A DNA stretch of 7,980 nucleotides from an uncultured Thermomicrobiales bacterium (GTDB lineage: Bacteria > Chloroflexota > Chloroflexia > Thermomicrobiales > UBA6265): NCBI GenBank assembly GCA_902806395.1, contig CADCWH010000178.1, forward strand, positions 1 through 7,980, given 5' to 3'. Under the pieces are notes generated by a model. That model saw only the letters and a list, made by a program, of their open reading frames with translations. It searched no databases and had not been told where the DNA came from. Position numbers and translations under genes: made by a program. Every line of letters starts with the position of its first letter. Positions within the stretch are counted from its first letter, which is position 1. Shown here piece after piece: positions 1-6,265 of this stretch.

Positions 1-19
1 CGGACGGGATGCGGGTCGC

Positions 20-562
20 CTACTCCGGCAACGCGGCCCTGATCCTGGCCTCCCGGTCCAATGTATAGAGCTTCTTGACGGTCGTCATGTTCCGCGTCGT
101 GACACGCCCCGTCATCTTCTCGATCGCGGTCATTGGGCCCTGGCCCTTAGCCATCGCGCCGCGGTCGAGCAGGGCATAGACCTCGCGGCCCGCGATGATC
201 ACGTCTGGCCCAGCCAGCGTGGCGATGGACGAGTCTGCCGGTTCCGCGAGGAAGGTGACGTAGACGTGTTCGTGGGGCTCCGGGTGGCCAGGGAAGGGGT
301 CGCGGCCGGCGATGGCGGCCAGGGACGGCGCGTCACGGGCGACCACGGCGATCGGGAAGCCGAAGCGGTCAGCCAGGGCCCGTTCCAGGCGATCCACCAC
401 GGTCGCTTCGTCGTCGACCGTGGACAGCACCACGTTGCCGCTGTTGATGTGGGTGCGGACATCCCCGTAGCCGAGCGACCGGACCGTCTCGGCCAAGTCG
501 GTCATCGGAACCTTCCGGTTACCCCCGACGTTGATGCCCCGCAACAGGGCCACGTACCGCAC
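20..562 (-). CDS. DUF1697 family protein
   Basis: The protein has the DUF1697 signature: an N-terminal RYVALLRGINVGG followed by a THINSGNVV segment (residues about 38-45), and a C-terminal TTRNMTTVKKL (residues about 155-165). The biochemical role of this cytoplasmic family is not established. I chose the GTG at 562 because GGGAGG lies five bases before it and because family members usually begin within a few residues of RYVALLRGIN. This gives 180 residues, the usual family size. The alternatives are an ATG at 604 (194 residues) and a GTG at 619 (199 residues); they add a tail with no family resemblance and have weaker ribosome sites. The stop codon is at 20-22, so the gene is complete. It diverges from the transporter genes and shows no functional link to them. 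Confidence 0.88.
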   Translation of the reverse strand: MRYVALLRGINVGGNRKVPMTDLAETVRSLGYGDVRTHINSGNVVLSTVDDEATVVDRLERALADRFGFPIAVVARDAPSLAAIAGRDPFPGHPEPHEHVYVTFLAEPADSSIATLAGPDVIIAGREVYALLDRGAMAKGQGPMTAIEKMTGRVTTRNMTTVKKLYTLDREARIRAALPE

Positions 563-636
563 GCTGGCCTCCCTCGCTCCGTCGGATCGGGCGACCGTAG
601 ACATCAGCCGGCCTGGCACACCCGCCGATCGATCGC

Positions 637-665
637 TTGACAGCCCCCATGCCCGTTGGTAGCGT
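637..665 (+). promoter_or_regulatory. Sigma-70-type promoter upstream of the transporter genes
   Basis: A perfect -35 hexamer TTGACA (637-642) is followed by a 17-base spacer and TAGCGT (660-665), which keeps the three most conserved -10 positions (T, A and final T). Transcription would start near 671-673, giving a leader of about 108 bases before the binding-protein start at 780. The palindrome CGATCGATCG (626-635) directly abuts the -35 element and is a possible operator, though a 10-base palindrome is weak evidence. The location in the divergent intergenic region fits. This is prediction from sequence only. Confidence 0.5.
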
Positions 666-749
666 GGCCCCGGCGCGATGTGGTCGCGTCACTCTCAGCC
701 GCCCCTCGCACGGTGCCCAGCCATGGGCCGGGACGGGGCAGGATACCCA

Positions 750-767
750 CTCGCCGCCGACGGCGAG
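750..767 (+). promoter_or_regulatory. Leader hairpin touching the Shine-Dalgarno of the binding-protein gene
   Basis: CTCGCCG (750-756) and CGGCGAG (761-767) form a perfect 7-bp stem, almost all GC, with the four-base loop CCGA. The Shine-Dalgarno sequence AAGGAG (768-773) begins at the very next base, and the ATG follows after six bases. The helix could keep the ribosome site exposed at its base, protect the 5' end, or tune translation. No ligand-binding architecture is visible, so I do not call it a riboswitch. Confidence 0.4.
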
Positions 768-779
768 AAGGAGTCGTGG

Positions 780-2375
780 ATGACCGCACAACCCCCCGCC
801 GGCGAACGCTATCACGCCTTCACGAGTCTCATGCGCGAGGTGTTGGACGGCACCGTCGATCGCCGTGACTTGCTGAAGCGGGCCGGGGCGGCCGGGCTCA
901 GCGGCGCGGCAATCGCCAGCCTCCTCGTCGGCCACAGCCGGGTCGGCGCCCAGGGGACGCCCAGCGCCTTGTCTGGCCAGACCATCAACATGGCGATCCT
1001 GGGCATCGAGGGGTGGCCGCCGAGTGCCCTCGGCACCTCGCTCGCCACCGAGCTCTTCGCTCCCTATGCCCAGGAGACCTACGGCTACACCGTCAACTTC
1101 TCCTTTGAGGGGGCCCCCTTCGACCAGCTCTTCCAGCGAGCCGTCAACTCCCTCAGCACCGGCTCGGCGGAATACAACATCATCATCAGCGACAGCCAGT
1201 GGCTGGGTGCCCTGGCCGAGCCCGGCTATATCCTCCAGCTCAACGACATCATCGCCAGCACGCCCGAGCTGGCGGCGATCGAGTTCGAGCCGACGGCAGT
1301 GCAGGGGTACCAGACCTACCCGGACGGCTCCGACCAACTCTGGGGCCTGCCGCAGGAAGCGGACACCATCGCCCTCTTCGTCCGTCAAGACCTGATGACC
1401 GATGAGGCCAACCGGACCGAGTTCGAGACCACGGCCGGTTTCCCACTCCCCCAGACCTTCGAGGACTGGGAGCAGATCGACATTGACCAATTCGAGCAGA
1501 TCGCCGCCTTCTTTACGGGTCGCCAGGAGGGCTTGTACGGCACGGCCCTCCAATGGTCGGTCGTCTACGACTTCATCTCCTGCTACTCCTACCCGTTCAT
1601 GTTCTCCACCGGCGGCCAGATCATCGAGGGCGAGGTCGGGACCTACAAGGTGGAGGGCGTCCTCAACAGCGACGTCAACGCCGCCGGCCTGACCCGCTGC
1701 AAGAGCTTCCTCCAGTACGCGCCTCCGGGCGCGACCAACTTCGGCATCGCCGAGGAAGTCGACGCCTTCACCACCGGCCAGGTCGCGACCTGCTTCCAGT
1801 GGTCGGCGCTGGGTCCCCAGATGTTGAACCAGGCCGAGGGCGCCGACATGGGCACCCCGGCCGACCCGACCAAGCCGGTCTCCCCCGACGATGTGCTGAT
1901 CGTGCCGCCACCCGGCTTCCGGGCCGCCGACGGCACCCTGACCCGCGTCTACACCCTCGGCGGTCAGCCGTGGGTGATCAACGCCAACAACGACGAGACC
2001 CAGCGCCAGGTGGCGATCGACTTCATGAAGTGGTGGTACCTGCCGGAGACGCAGTTGGAGTTCGCCCGTCGGGGCGGCAACCCGAGTGTCACGGCTGTGC
2101 TGGACGATCCCAGCTTCGAGGACATCCAACCGCACTTCCGGGCCTTCAAGTACATGCTCCGAGACAGTCGCTCGCGCGACTTCTGGCACGACCCCAACTA
2201 CGCGGAGATGCTGCGGGCCCAGCAGGAGGCCTTCAGCGCCTACATGACCGACGTGGTCACCGACCCGATGGTGGCACTGACCTACGCCGCATGCGTCCAG
2301 CAGGGCATCCTCTACGACGCCGAGCGGACCGAGGTTGAACCGTCCGGAGCCTGCGACGACGTCAGTCTCGGCTAA
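780..2375 (+). CDS. ABC transporter extracellular solute-binding protein (family 1), Tat-exported
   Basis: This is the substrate-capturing subunit of the importer encoded downstream, acting outside the membrane. The start is the ATG at 780, preceded by AAGGAG at six-base spacing; an upstream in-frame start at 678 would add a non-homologous tail. The 531-residue product begins with a long N-region, then D27-R28-R29-D-L-L-K33 and an Ala/Gly/Leu-rich helix to about residue 51. Likely cleavage is after VGA57. This is a Tat-type signal, although position -1 to the arginines is Asp rather than Ser or Thr. The mature part has the layout of family 1 sugar/polyol-binding proteins: a first lobe with an LQLND segment, then FVRQDLMTDEANR and FEDWEQI...FFTGR, which I recall from the long glycerol-type (GlpV-like) binding proteins. 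It has five cysteines (268, 307, 338, 505, 525), so disulphides are possible. Substrate not proven; glycerol or a small polyol is favoured by the operon type. Confidence 0.9.
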   Translation: MTAQPPAGERYHAFTSLMREVLDGTVDRRDLLKRAGAAGLSGAAIASLLVGHSRVGAQGTPSALSGQTINMAILGIEGWPPSALGTSLATELFAPYAQETYGYTVNFSFEGAPFDQLFQRAVNSLSTGSAEYNIIISDSQWLGALAEPGYILQLNDIIASTPELAAIEFEPTAVQGYQTYPDGSDQLWGLPQEADTIALFVRQDLMTDEANRTEFETTAGFPLPQTFEDWEQIDIDQFEQIAAFFTGRQEGLYGTALQWSVVYDFISCYSYPFMFSTGGQIIEGEVGTYKVEGVLNSDVNAAGLTRCKSFLQYAPPGATNFGIAEEVDAFTTGQVATCFQWSALGPQMLNQAEGADMGTPADPTKPVSPDDVLIVPPPGFRAADGTLTRVYTLGGQPWVINANNDETQRQVAIDFMKWWYLPETQLEFARRGGNPSVTAVLDDPSFEDIQPHFRAFKYMLRDSRSRDFWHDPNYAEMLRAQQEAFSAYMTDVVTDPMVALTYAACVQQGILYDAERTEVEPSGACDDVSLG

Positions 2376-2392
2376 TACCCGGGCCGGTGCCC

Positions 2393-2398
2393 AGGAGG
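2393..2398 (+). promoter_or_regulatory. Orphan Shine-Dalgarno-like AGGAGG
   Basis: A consensus AGGAGG lies 18 bases after the binding-protein stop, but no ATG or GTG follows at usable distance. Downstream there is only a CTG (2407) and a TTG (2416), neither opening a recognisable protein. It may be a relic of a former permease start, a ribosome-binding decoy, or chance. Confidence 0.3.
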
Positions 2399-2418
2399 AA
2401 GGCACGCTGATTCAGTTG

Positions 2419-2453
2419 CCTTGGGGAGTGGACTCACCGGTCCCCTCCCCAGG
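2419..2453 (+). terminator. Strong stem-loop after the binding-protein gene (attenuator or mRNA-stabilising hairpin)
   Basis: GGGGAG (2423-2428), one mismatch and GGAC (2430-2433) pair with GTCC (2440-2443), one mismatch and CTCCCC (2445-2450) around the six-base loop TCACCG. After a one-base bulge, CCT (2419-2421) pairs with AGG (2451-2453), giving about 13 bp in all. No T-run follows, so it is not a classical intrinsic terminator. A 3'-end-protecting hairpin or partial attenuator between the binding protein and permease genes is the best reading, comparable in position to the malE-malF intergenic repeats of enteric bacteria. Confidence 0.5.
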
Positions 2454-2612
2454 CCGCCCCAATCAGGACCGAACGGGACATGGATCCGTCGCGGGGCACG
2501 GCCGGTGATGCGGAGATCGGAGAGACGGAGCCGGGGCGCCGCTGCCCTCGGTTCACTTGGAACATGGCGACCATCCTATCGATTCGTTAGGCTAGGGGTC
2601 GCAGCGAGCGGC

Positions 2613-2633
2613 GCCCCGCTAGACGAACGGGGC
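2613..2633 (+). other. Small stem-loop in the intergenic region
   Basis: GCCCCG (2613-2618) and CGGGGC (2628-2633) form a perfect 6-bp stem around a nine-base loop. No T-run follows. Short GC-rich stems arise easily by chance in DNA of this composition. Confidence 0.25.
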
Positions 2634-2649
2634 ACGCGGAATCGCCGCC

Positions 2650-2671
2650 CGGACCGGGTCTAGAAGGTCCG
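2650..2671 (+). other. Small stem-loop in the intergenic region
   Basis: CGGACC (2650-2655) and GGTCCG (2666-2671) form a perfect 6-bp stem around a ten-base loop, 16 bases beyond the preceding small stem-loop. It could belong to a structured permease leader, or be chance. Confidence 0.25.
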
Positions 2672-2692
2672 CGACCGAGCCGGCCGATGTTC

Positions 2693-2700
2693 TGACGTCA
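2693..2700. promoter_or_regulatory. Palindrome TGACGTCA upstream of the permease genes
   Basis: This is a perfect 8-base palindrome 64 bases before the permease start. It could be a half-operator for a dimeric regulator. No second copy was found in the 620-779 promoter region, so it is reported only as a possibility. Confidence 0.15.
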
Positions 2701-2764
2701 ATGTCCAGGGAGCCGGTCGGCGGCGAGAGCCGTCGTGCGGCCTATGCTTCTCCGGGGATACCGC

Positions 2765-3760
2765 ATGGCCCAACTCGACGCGCCGATCGACCAGATCACC
2801 ACCCGGGACCCGGCGGCGGCGCGGACGGGTCGCCGCTGGGTCCGGTCCCTGGACGATAGTCGAGCCTTCCCCATCCTGCTCTTGGTCCCGATCCTGATCT
2901 TCTTTGCCGTCTGGAACATCATCCCCCTGCTCTGGCTGATCGGTCTCAGCTTCTACCGGTACAAGCTCACCTCGTCGCGCGCTGCTCAGTACGTCGGGTT
3001 CGAGAACTTCCTCGATATCTTCCGCAGCACCACGATGTGGTCGACCATCGGGCGGACCCTGACATTCATGACCCTCAGCGTCGGGCTGGCGACCCTGTTC
3101 GGCGTCATCCTTGGCTTGTTATTTTGGAACAGCACCCGGATGCCCGGCCGTCGTTTGGCCCTGACCCTGCTCTTTACCCCGATGATCCTGCCGCCGATCG
3201 CGGTGGGGACCTTCTACCGACTGATCCTCGACCCAACGTTCGGCGTCGCCAACTACTACGTCGAACGGGTGACCGGCCGGACCTACAACTTCCTCGGCGA
3301 CAAGGATCTCGCCTTCCCGGCCCTGGTCGCCGTCGATGTTTGGATGTGGACCCCGTTCATGCTGCTGATGACCCTGGCAGCCCTCGGCTCGGTTCCCAAA
3401 GCCGAGCTAGAGGCTGCCGAGGTTGACCGCCTGCCCTTGCTGCGGCTGCTGCAATACATCGTCTTGCCCCACGGCAAGTTCATCCTGATGCTCGGCATCC
3501 TGCTGCGGACCATCGACGCCTTCAAGACCACCGATTTGGCCCTGCTGCTCACCAACGGCGGACCTGGCCGGCAGACCGAGACCCTCGGTCTCTCGCTCTA
3601 CCGGACCGGCTTCGAGGCCTTCCAGATGGGCGACGCCTCGGCGGTGGCGATCATCGCCCTGCTGGCCGCCATCTCCTTCACCTCGGTCTACCTCTATGTC
3701 TTGAATTATCGGGAAGCCCGCGCGAGCGTGGCTGATTCCGCGGGAGCGGGAACCGCATGA
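2765..3760 (+). CDS. ABC transporter permease, MalF/UgpA type (CUT1 importer, first permease)
   Basis: This is one half of the membrane channel of the importer. The 331-residue product has a cytoplasmic N-terminus and about six membrane helices (roughly residues 36-60, 99-120, 131-153, 183-206, 236-256, 292-314). The EAA coupling loop, which docks onto an ATPase, lies at residues 216-235 and fits EAAx3Gx9IxLP except that the conserved glycine is Arg222 (EAAEVDR...IVLP). TNGGP (263-267) is typical of MalF-like permeases. I chose the ATG at 2765 because GGGGA lies six bases upstream; an in-frame ATG at 2744 and GTG at 2735 are possible. The stop overlaps the next start as ATGA, implying translational coupling and a heterodimeric channel. 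Naming it GlpP-like rests on the gene order of the set, not on a search. Confidence 0.93.
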   Translation: MAQLDAPIDQITTRDPAAARTGRRWVRSLDDSRAFPILLLVPILIFFAVWNIIPLLWLIGLSFYRYKLTSSRAAQYVGFENFLDIFRSTTMWSTIGRTLTFMTLSVGLATLFGVILGLLFWNSTRMPGRRLALTLLFTPMILPPIAVGTFYRLILDPTFGVANYYVERVTGRTYNFLGDKDLAFPALVAVDVWMWTPFMLLMTLAALGSVPKAELEAAEVDRLPLLRLLQYIVLPHGKFILMLGILLRTIDAFKTTDLALLLTNGGPGRQTETLGLSLYRTGFEAFQMGDASAVAIIALLAAISFTSVYLYVLNYREARASVADSAGAGTA

Positions 3761-4584
3761 ACTGGCGGCAACACATCTACCACCTGGTCCTGTGGGTCAT
3801 CGCCCTGGCCTTCTTCGCCCCGGTCCTCTGGATCTTCCTGGCGGCGTTCAAGTCGGAGGGCCGCTTGTTGTCGTGGCCGCCCGCCTGGCTCCGATTCGAC
3901 CCGACCCTCGCGAACCTGCGGCAGGTCTTCGATCGGCCGGAGTTCTGGGACTACCTCGTCAGCAGCTTCATCCTCTCGATCGGCTCGGTCGCGATCGCCC
4001 TGGTCATCGCCTTCCTGGCCGCCTACAGCTTCTCCCGCTACAAGCCGATGGGCACCAACTTCATCATGTTCCTGCTGCTCTCGGTCCGGATGGTGCCGGC
4101 GGCGGCGGTGGTCGTGCCCGTCTTCCTGATGTACACCGCCTTCGGCTGGTCGCGGTCGTTCGGCGGGATGCTGCTGTTCTACGTGATGTTCTGCATCCCC
4201 TTTTCGCTCTGGATCCTGAAGGGGTTCCTCGATGGCGTCTCGCCCCGTTACGACGAGACGGCGCTGGTGAACGGCGGCTCCCGGCTGCACGTCATGTTCC
4301 GGGTGGTGCTGCCGCAGGTGAAGCCGGGGCTGGTGGCGGCGGCGATCTTCAACCTGATCTTCGTCTGGAACGAGTTCCTGTTCAACTACGTCCTCGGCGG
4401 CTCCTCAGCGACGATGATCCCCGTCCTGCTGGCGGTCGGCACCAACCAGGGCGGCAGCACCGCCTGGGGCTTCATCGCCGCCCTCTCCCTGGTCTATACC
4501 CTGCCCCCGATCGTGGCGATCTTCTTCTTCCAGAAGTATCTCCTCGTCGGCATGACCTTCGGCACCGTCCGCGGCGAGGTCTGA
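3757..4584 (+). CDS. ABC transporter permease, MalG/UgpE type (CUT1 importer, second permease)
   Basis: This is the partner channel subunit. The 275 residues match the usual MalG-family length, with helices at about 10-31, 67-91, 100-122, 135-155, 190-208 and 237-260. Family hallmarks are AAFKSEGRLLSWPPAW near the N-terminus, AAYSFSRYK (88-96), LSVRMVP (108-114), and the EAA loop ETALVNGG...VVLP at 167-186 with its glycine present (Gly173), unlike the first permease. NLIFVWNEFLFNYVL (199-213) and the C-terminal KYLLVGMTFGTVRGEV are also typical. The ATG lies inside the preceding stop (ATGA), so the two permeases are probably translated together. A 44-base gap separates it from the small membrane protein gene. 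Confidence 0.95.
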   Translation: MNWRQHIYHLVLWVIALAFFAPVLWIFLAAFKSEGRLLSWPPAWLRFDPTLANLRQVFDRPEFWDYLVSSFILSIGSVAIALVIAFLAAYSFSRYKPMGTNFIMFLLLSVRMVPAAAVVVPVFLMYTAFGWSRSFGGMLLFYVMFCIPFSLWILKGFLDGVSPRYDETALVNGGSRLHVMFRVVLPQVKPGLVAAAIFNLIFVWNEFLFNYVLGGSSATMIPVLLAVGTNQGGSTAWGFIAALSLVYTLPPIVAIFFFQKYLLVGMTFGTVRGEV

Positions 4585-4628
4585 CGCTCCGATATTTCCC
4601 CGTTCCCCGTCCGAGAGGATGACCCGCC

Positions 4629-4973
4629 ATGACGGCCCCCCAGCCGACCGACCAGATCGCTCGTCCACTCGAGATCGATCCCATTGCCCCGGGCAGGGCG
4701 CTGCCCTTCGCGGCCCGGGTCCAGGGCATCCTGATCGTGCTGCTGCTGGTCGGCTTCGTCCTGATTGGCCAGGGGTTTAGCAAGACCCTCTACCAGATCG
4801 GCTTGCCGCTGCTGGTCGCCACGGCCTTCCTCCAGATCGCCTTCGGCAACATCCCGCCCCGGGCGAATGCCGCCTCCGCCCTGAAGCTCCTGGCCCTGAC
4901 CTTCGCCATCATCGCGGTGCTGTTCGTCGTCTCGATCCGCCTGGCCCCGACCCTGATCGAGTTGGGTCGTTGA
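4629..4973 (+). CDS. Small three-helix membrane protein inside the ABC importer gene set
   Basis: I do not recognise the family. The 114-residue product has a polar N-terminus rich in Pro, Asp and Gln (1-30), then three hydrophobic helices at about 32-47, 54-72 and 85-106. The loop GNIPPRANAASALK between helices 2 and 3 is positive, so it is probably cytoplasmic and the N-terminus is inside. The start is well supported: AGAGGA lies nine bases before the ATG. The stop codon touches a possible ATG of the next gene (TGATG at 4971-4975). Position and size recall the small protein (GlpU, DUF2160 in my memory) in rhizobial glycerol importer operons, but I see no sequence likeness to it. It may be an accessory transporter subunit or an assembly factor. 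That it is a real gene is nearly certain from coding bias and spacing; its role is open. Confidence 0.85.
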   Translation: MTAPQPTDQIARPLEIDPIAPGRALPFAARVQGILIVLLLVGFVLIGQGFSKTLYQIGLPLLVATAFLQIAFGNIPPRANAASALKLLALTFAIIAVLFVVSIRLAPTLIELGR

Positions 4974-5026
4974 TGCGACCCGAACCTGCCGGGGTGCCCA
5001 TCGACCCCAGGAGTACCCGGTTCCCC

Positions 5027-6265
5027 ATGCCAGACCCCTCGTCACCGCTCCTCACATTCAAGGGGATCACCAAGCACTTTGGCGACACCACGGTCCTCGA
5101 CGGGCTCGACCTCGCCGTGCCCGCCGGCGCGTTCATGGTCGTCCTCGGGCCGCCCGCCTCGGGCAAGACGACCCTGATGCGCCTGCTGCTGGGCTTGGAG
5201 AAACCCGACGCGGGGGAGATCACCCTGCGCGGTCATCCCGTCACCCAGGTCGCCCCGGCCGACCGGAACATCGGCTACGTGCCGCAGAGCTTTGCCCTCT
5301 ACCCCCACATCAGCGTGGCTGACAACATCGCCTACCCCCTCCACCTGGCCGGGATCGGCAAGGCGGAGAGCCAGTCGGTGGTCGCCCGCTCGGCCGAGAT
5401 GCTGCACATCCGGGACCTGCTCGCCAAGCGGCCGGACCAGCTCAGCGGCGGCCAGAAGCAGCGCGTTGCGATCGCCCGGGGGATCGCCAAACGGACAGAC
5501 CTCTACGTCTTCGACGACCCGTTGGCGGGTCTGGATTTCAAGCTGCGGGAGCGCCTGGTCGATGACCTGCGAGCTCTCCAGACGGAAACCGGCGCGACCT
5601 TCGTCTACACCACGTCCGACCCGCTGGAGGCCCTGACCCTGGCCGACCACGTCGCGGTCCTCGATGGCGGCCGGATCGTCGAGGCGGGCGATCCGGACCG
5701 CCTCTATCGCGACCCTCGTCACGCCCGGACGATGTCCCTGCTCGGCTTCCCCCGTGCCAACCTCGTCCCGGGACAGGTGGTGACTGACGCCGGACGGGCA
5801 CGATGCCGGTTCGGCGGTCTGGAGATGACCGTCGAGGTCGAGGGTGGCCCACCGATCGGTGAGGTGCTCGTCGGGCTCCGGCCGGAGGACATCGTGCCCG
5901 CCGGACCGGATCACCCGCACGATCCTGTCGCCCTATCGCTCACCGGACGCGTGCCACTGCGCGAAGACCTGGGAGGTGAGGAGATCGTCTATGTCGAGAC
6001 CGATGGCCTCGCCCTCACGAGCCTGCGGCGCCATGGCGGCCGCGCCGTCGCCCACGAGCCGTCCGGATCGTCCGCGAGAGTGCTGGACGGTGCTGGTGCG
6101 GACGACGCCCACGGGACCACTGGAGAGACCGGGTTCGAGCGGGCCAGGTTCACCATCGACCCGGCGGCCGTTCTGATCTTCAGGCCGGACGGCCGTCGGG
6201 CCGGCCGGGGCGTCGCGCCGGCGGCGACCCTCGCCGTCACCGTCGGGGAGGTATCCCGTGGCTGA
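5027..6265 (+). CDS. ABC importer ATPase 1, MalK-like with degenerate Walker B and H-loop (GlpS-like)
   Basis: This is a cytoplasmic ATPase that should bind a permease EAA loop. In the 412-residue form: Walker A GPPASGKTT (41-49), Q-loop Gln87 (VPQSFALYPHISV), intact signature LSGGQ (139-143), Walker B LYVFDD (159-164) with Asp164 in place of the catalytic Glu, D-loop GLD (168-170), and Ser197 (TTSDPLEA) in place of the H-loop His. A MalK-type regulatory domain follows, with GLRPEDI (283-289) and an LGGEEIVYVE segment (315-324). Residues about 336-372 form a low-complexity stretch inside the second half of that domain. I prefer the ATG at 5027, where the ABC domain starts directly and AGGAG lies 13 bases upstream; an ATG at 4973 (430 residues), overlapping the previous stop, is the main alternative. 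The 3' end overlaps the next ATPase gene by 8 bases. The altered residues predict weak or no hydrolysis at its own Walker site. Confidence 0.93.
   Translation: MPDPSSPLLTFKGITKHFGDTTVLDGLDLAVPAGAFMVVLGPPASGKTTLMRLLLGLEKPDAGEITLRGHPVTQVAPADRNIGYVPQSFALYPHISVADNIAYPLHLAGIGKAESQSVVARSAEMLHIRDLLAKRPDQLSGGQKQRVAIARGIAKRTDLYVFDDPLAGLDFKLRERLVDDLRALQTETGATFVYTTSDPLEALTLADHVAVLDGGRIVEAGDPDRLYRDPRHARTMSLLGFPRANLVPGQVVTDAGRARCRFGGLEMTVEVEGGPPIGEVLVGLRPEDIVPAGPDHPHDPVALSLTGRVPLREDLGGEEIVYVETDGLALTSLRRHGGRAVAHEPSGSSARVLDGAGADDAHGTTGETGFERARFTIDPAAVLIFRPDGRRAGRGVAPAATLAVTVGEVSRG

Larger units (their letters stand above)
2376..2764 (+). other. 389-base structured intergenic region between binding protein and permease genes
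   Basis: No convincing gene lies here. An 80-codon frame from a TTG at 2421 has no recognisable features and is rich in Arg, Gly and Pro. The region holds an orphan Shine-Dalgarno-like AGGAGG just after the binding-protein stop, a strong stem-loop at 2419-2453, smaller stem-loops at 2613-2633 and 2650-2671, and the palindrome TGACGTCA at 2693-2700. I found no convincing -35/-10 pair, though a weak internal promoter for the permeases cannot be excluded. All other genes of the set are spaced by fewer than 55 bases or overlap, so this gap stands out. It would suit differential expression, with the binding protein made in excess over the membrane subunits. Confidence 0.6.

Noticed and set aside
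1553..2338. A 261-codon plus-strand frame within the binding-protein gene
   Set aside because: Out-of-frame shadow dominated by Arg, Gly, Pro and His; the overlapping frame encodes the real product.
519..2405. A 628-codon open frame on the minus strand opposite the binding-protein gene
   Set aside because: It runs antisense to a clearly recognisable protein, has no recognisable domain, and is rich in Gly, Val, Arg, Glu and Asp as expected from the complement of GC-biased codons. It also crosses the DUF1697 start and the promoter region.
2419..2453. A classical intrinsic terminator ending the transcript after the binding protein
   Set aside because: The stem is strong but no T-run follows, so complete termination is not supported; kept as a possible attenuator or stabilising hairpin.
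2421..2663. An 80-codon plus-strand frame in the 389-base gap
   Set aside because: Starts at TTG, covers the stem-loop, and has a composition (Arg, Gly, Pro) typical of non-coding GC-rich DNA; no motif.
5147..5173. GPPASGKTT as a broken Walker A in ATPase 1
   Set aside because: The functional GxxxxGKT pattern is intact; Pro at the third position is a tolerated variant, so nucleotide binding is probably retained.
5042..5920. A 292-codon open frame on the minus strand opposite ATPase 1
   Set aside because: Same pattern of antisense shadow in GC-rich coding DNA; no recognisable motif.
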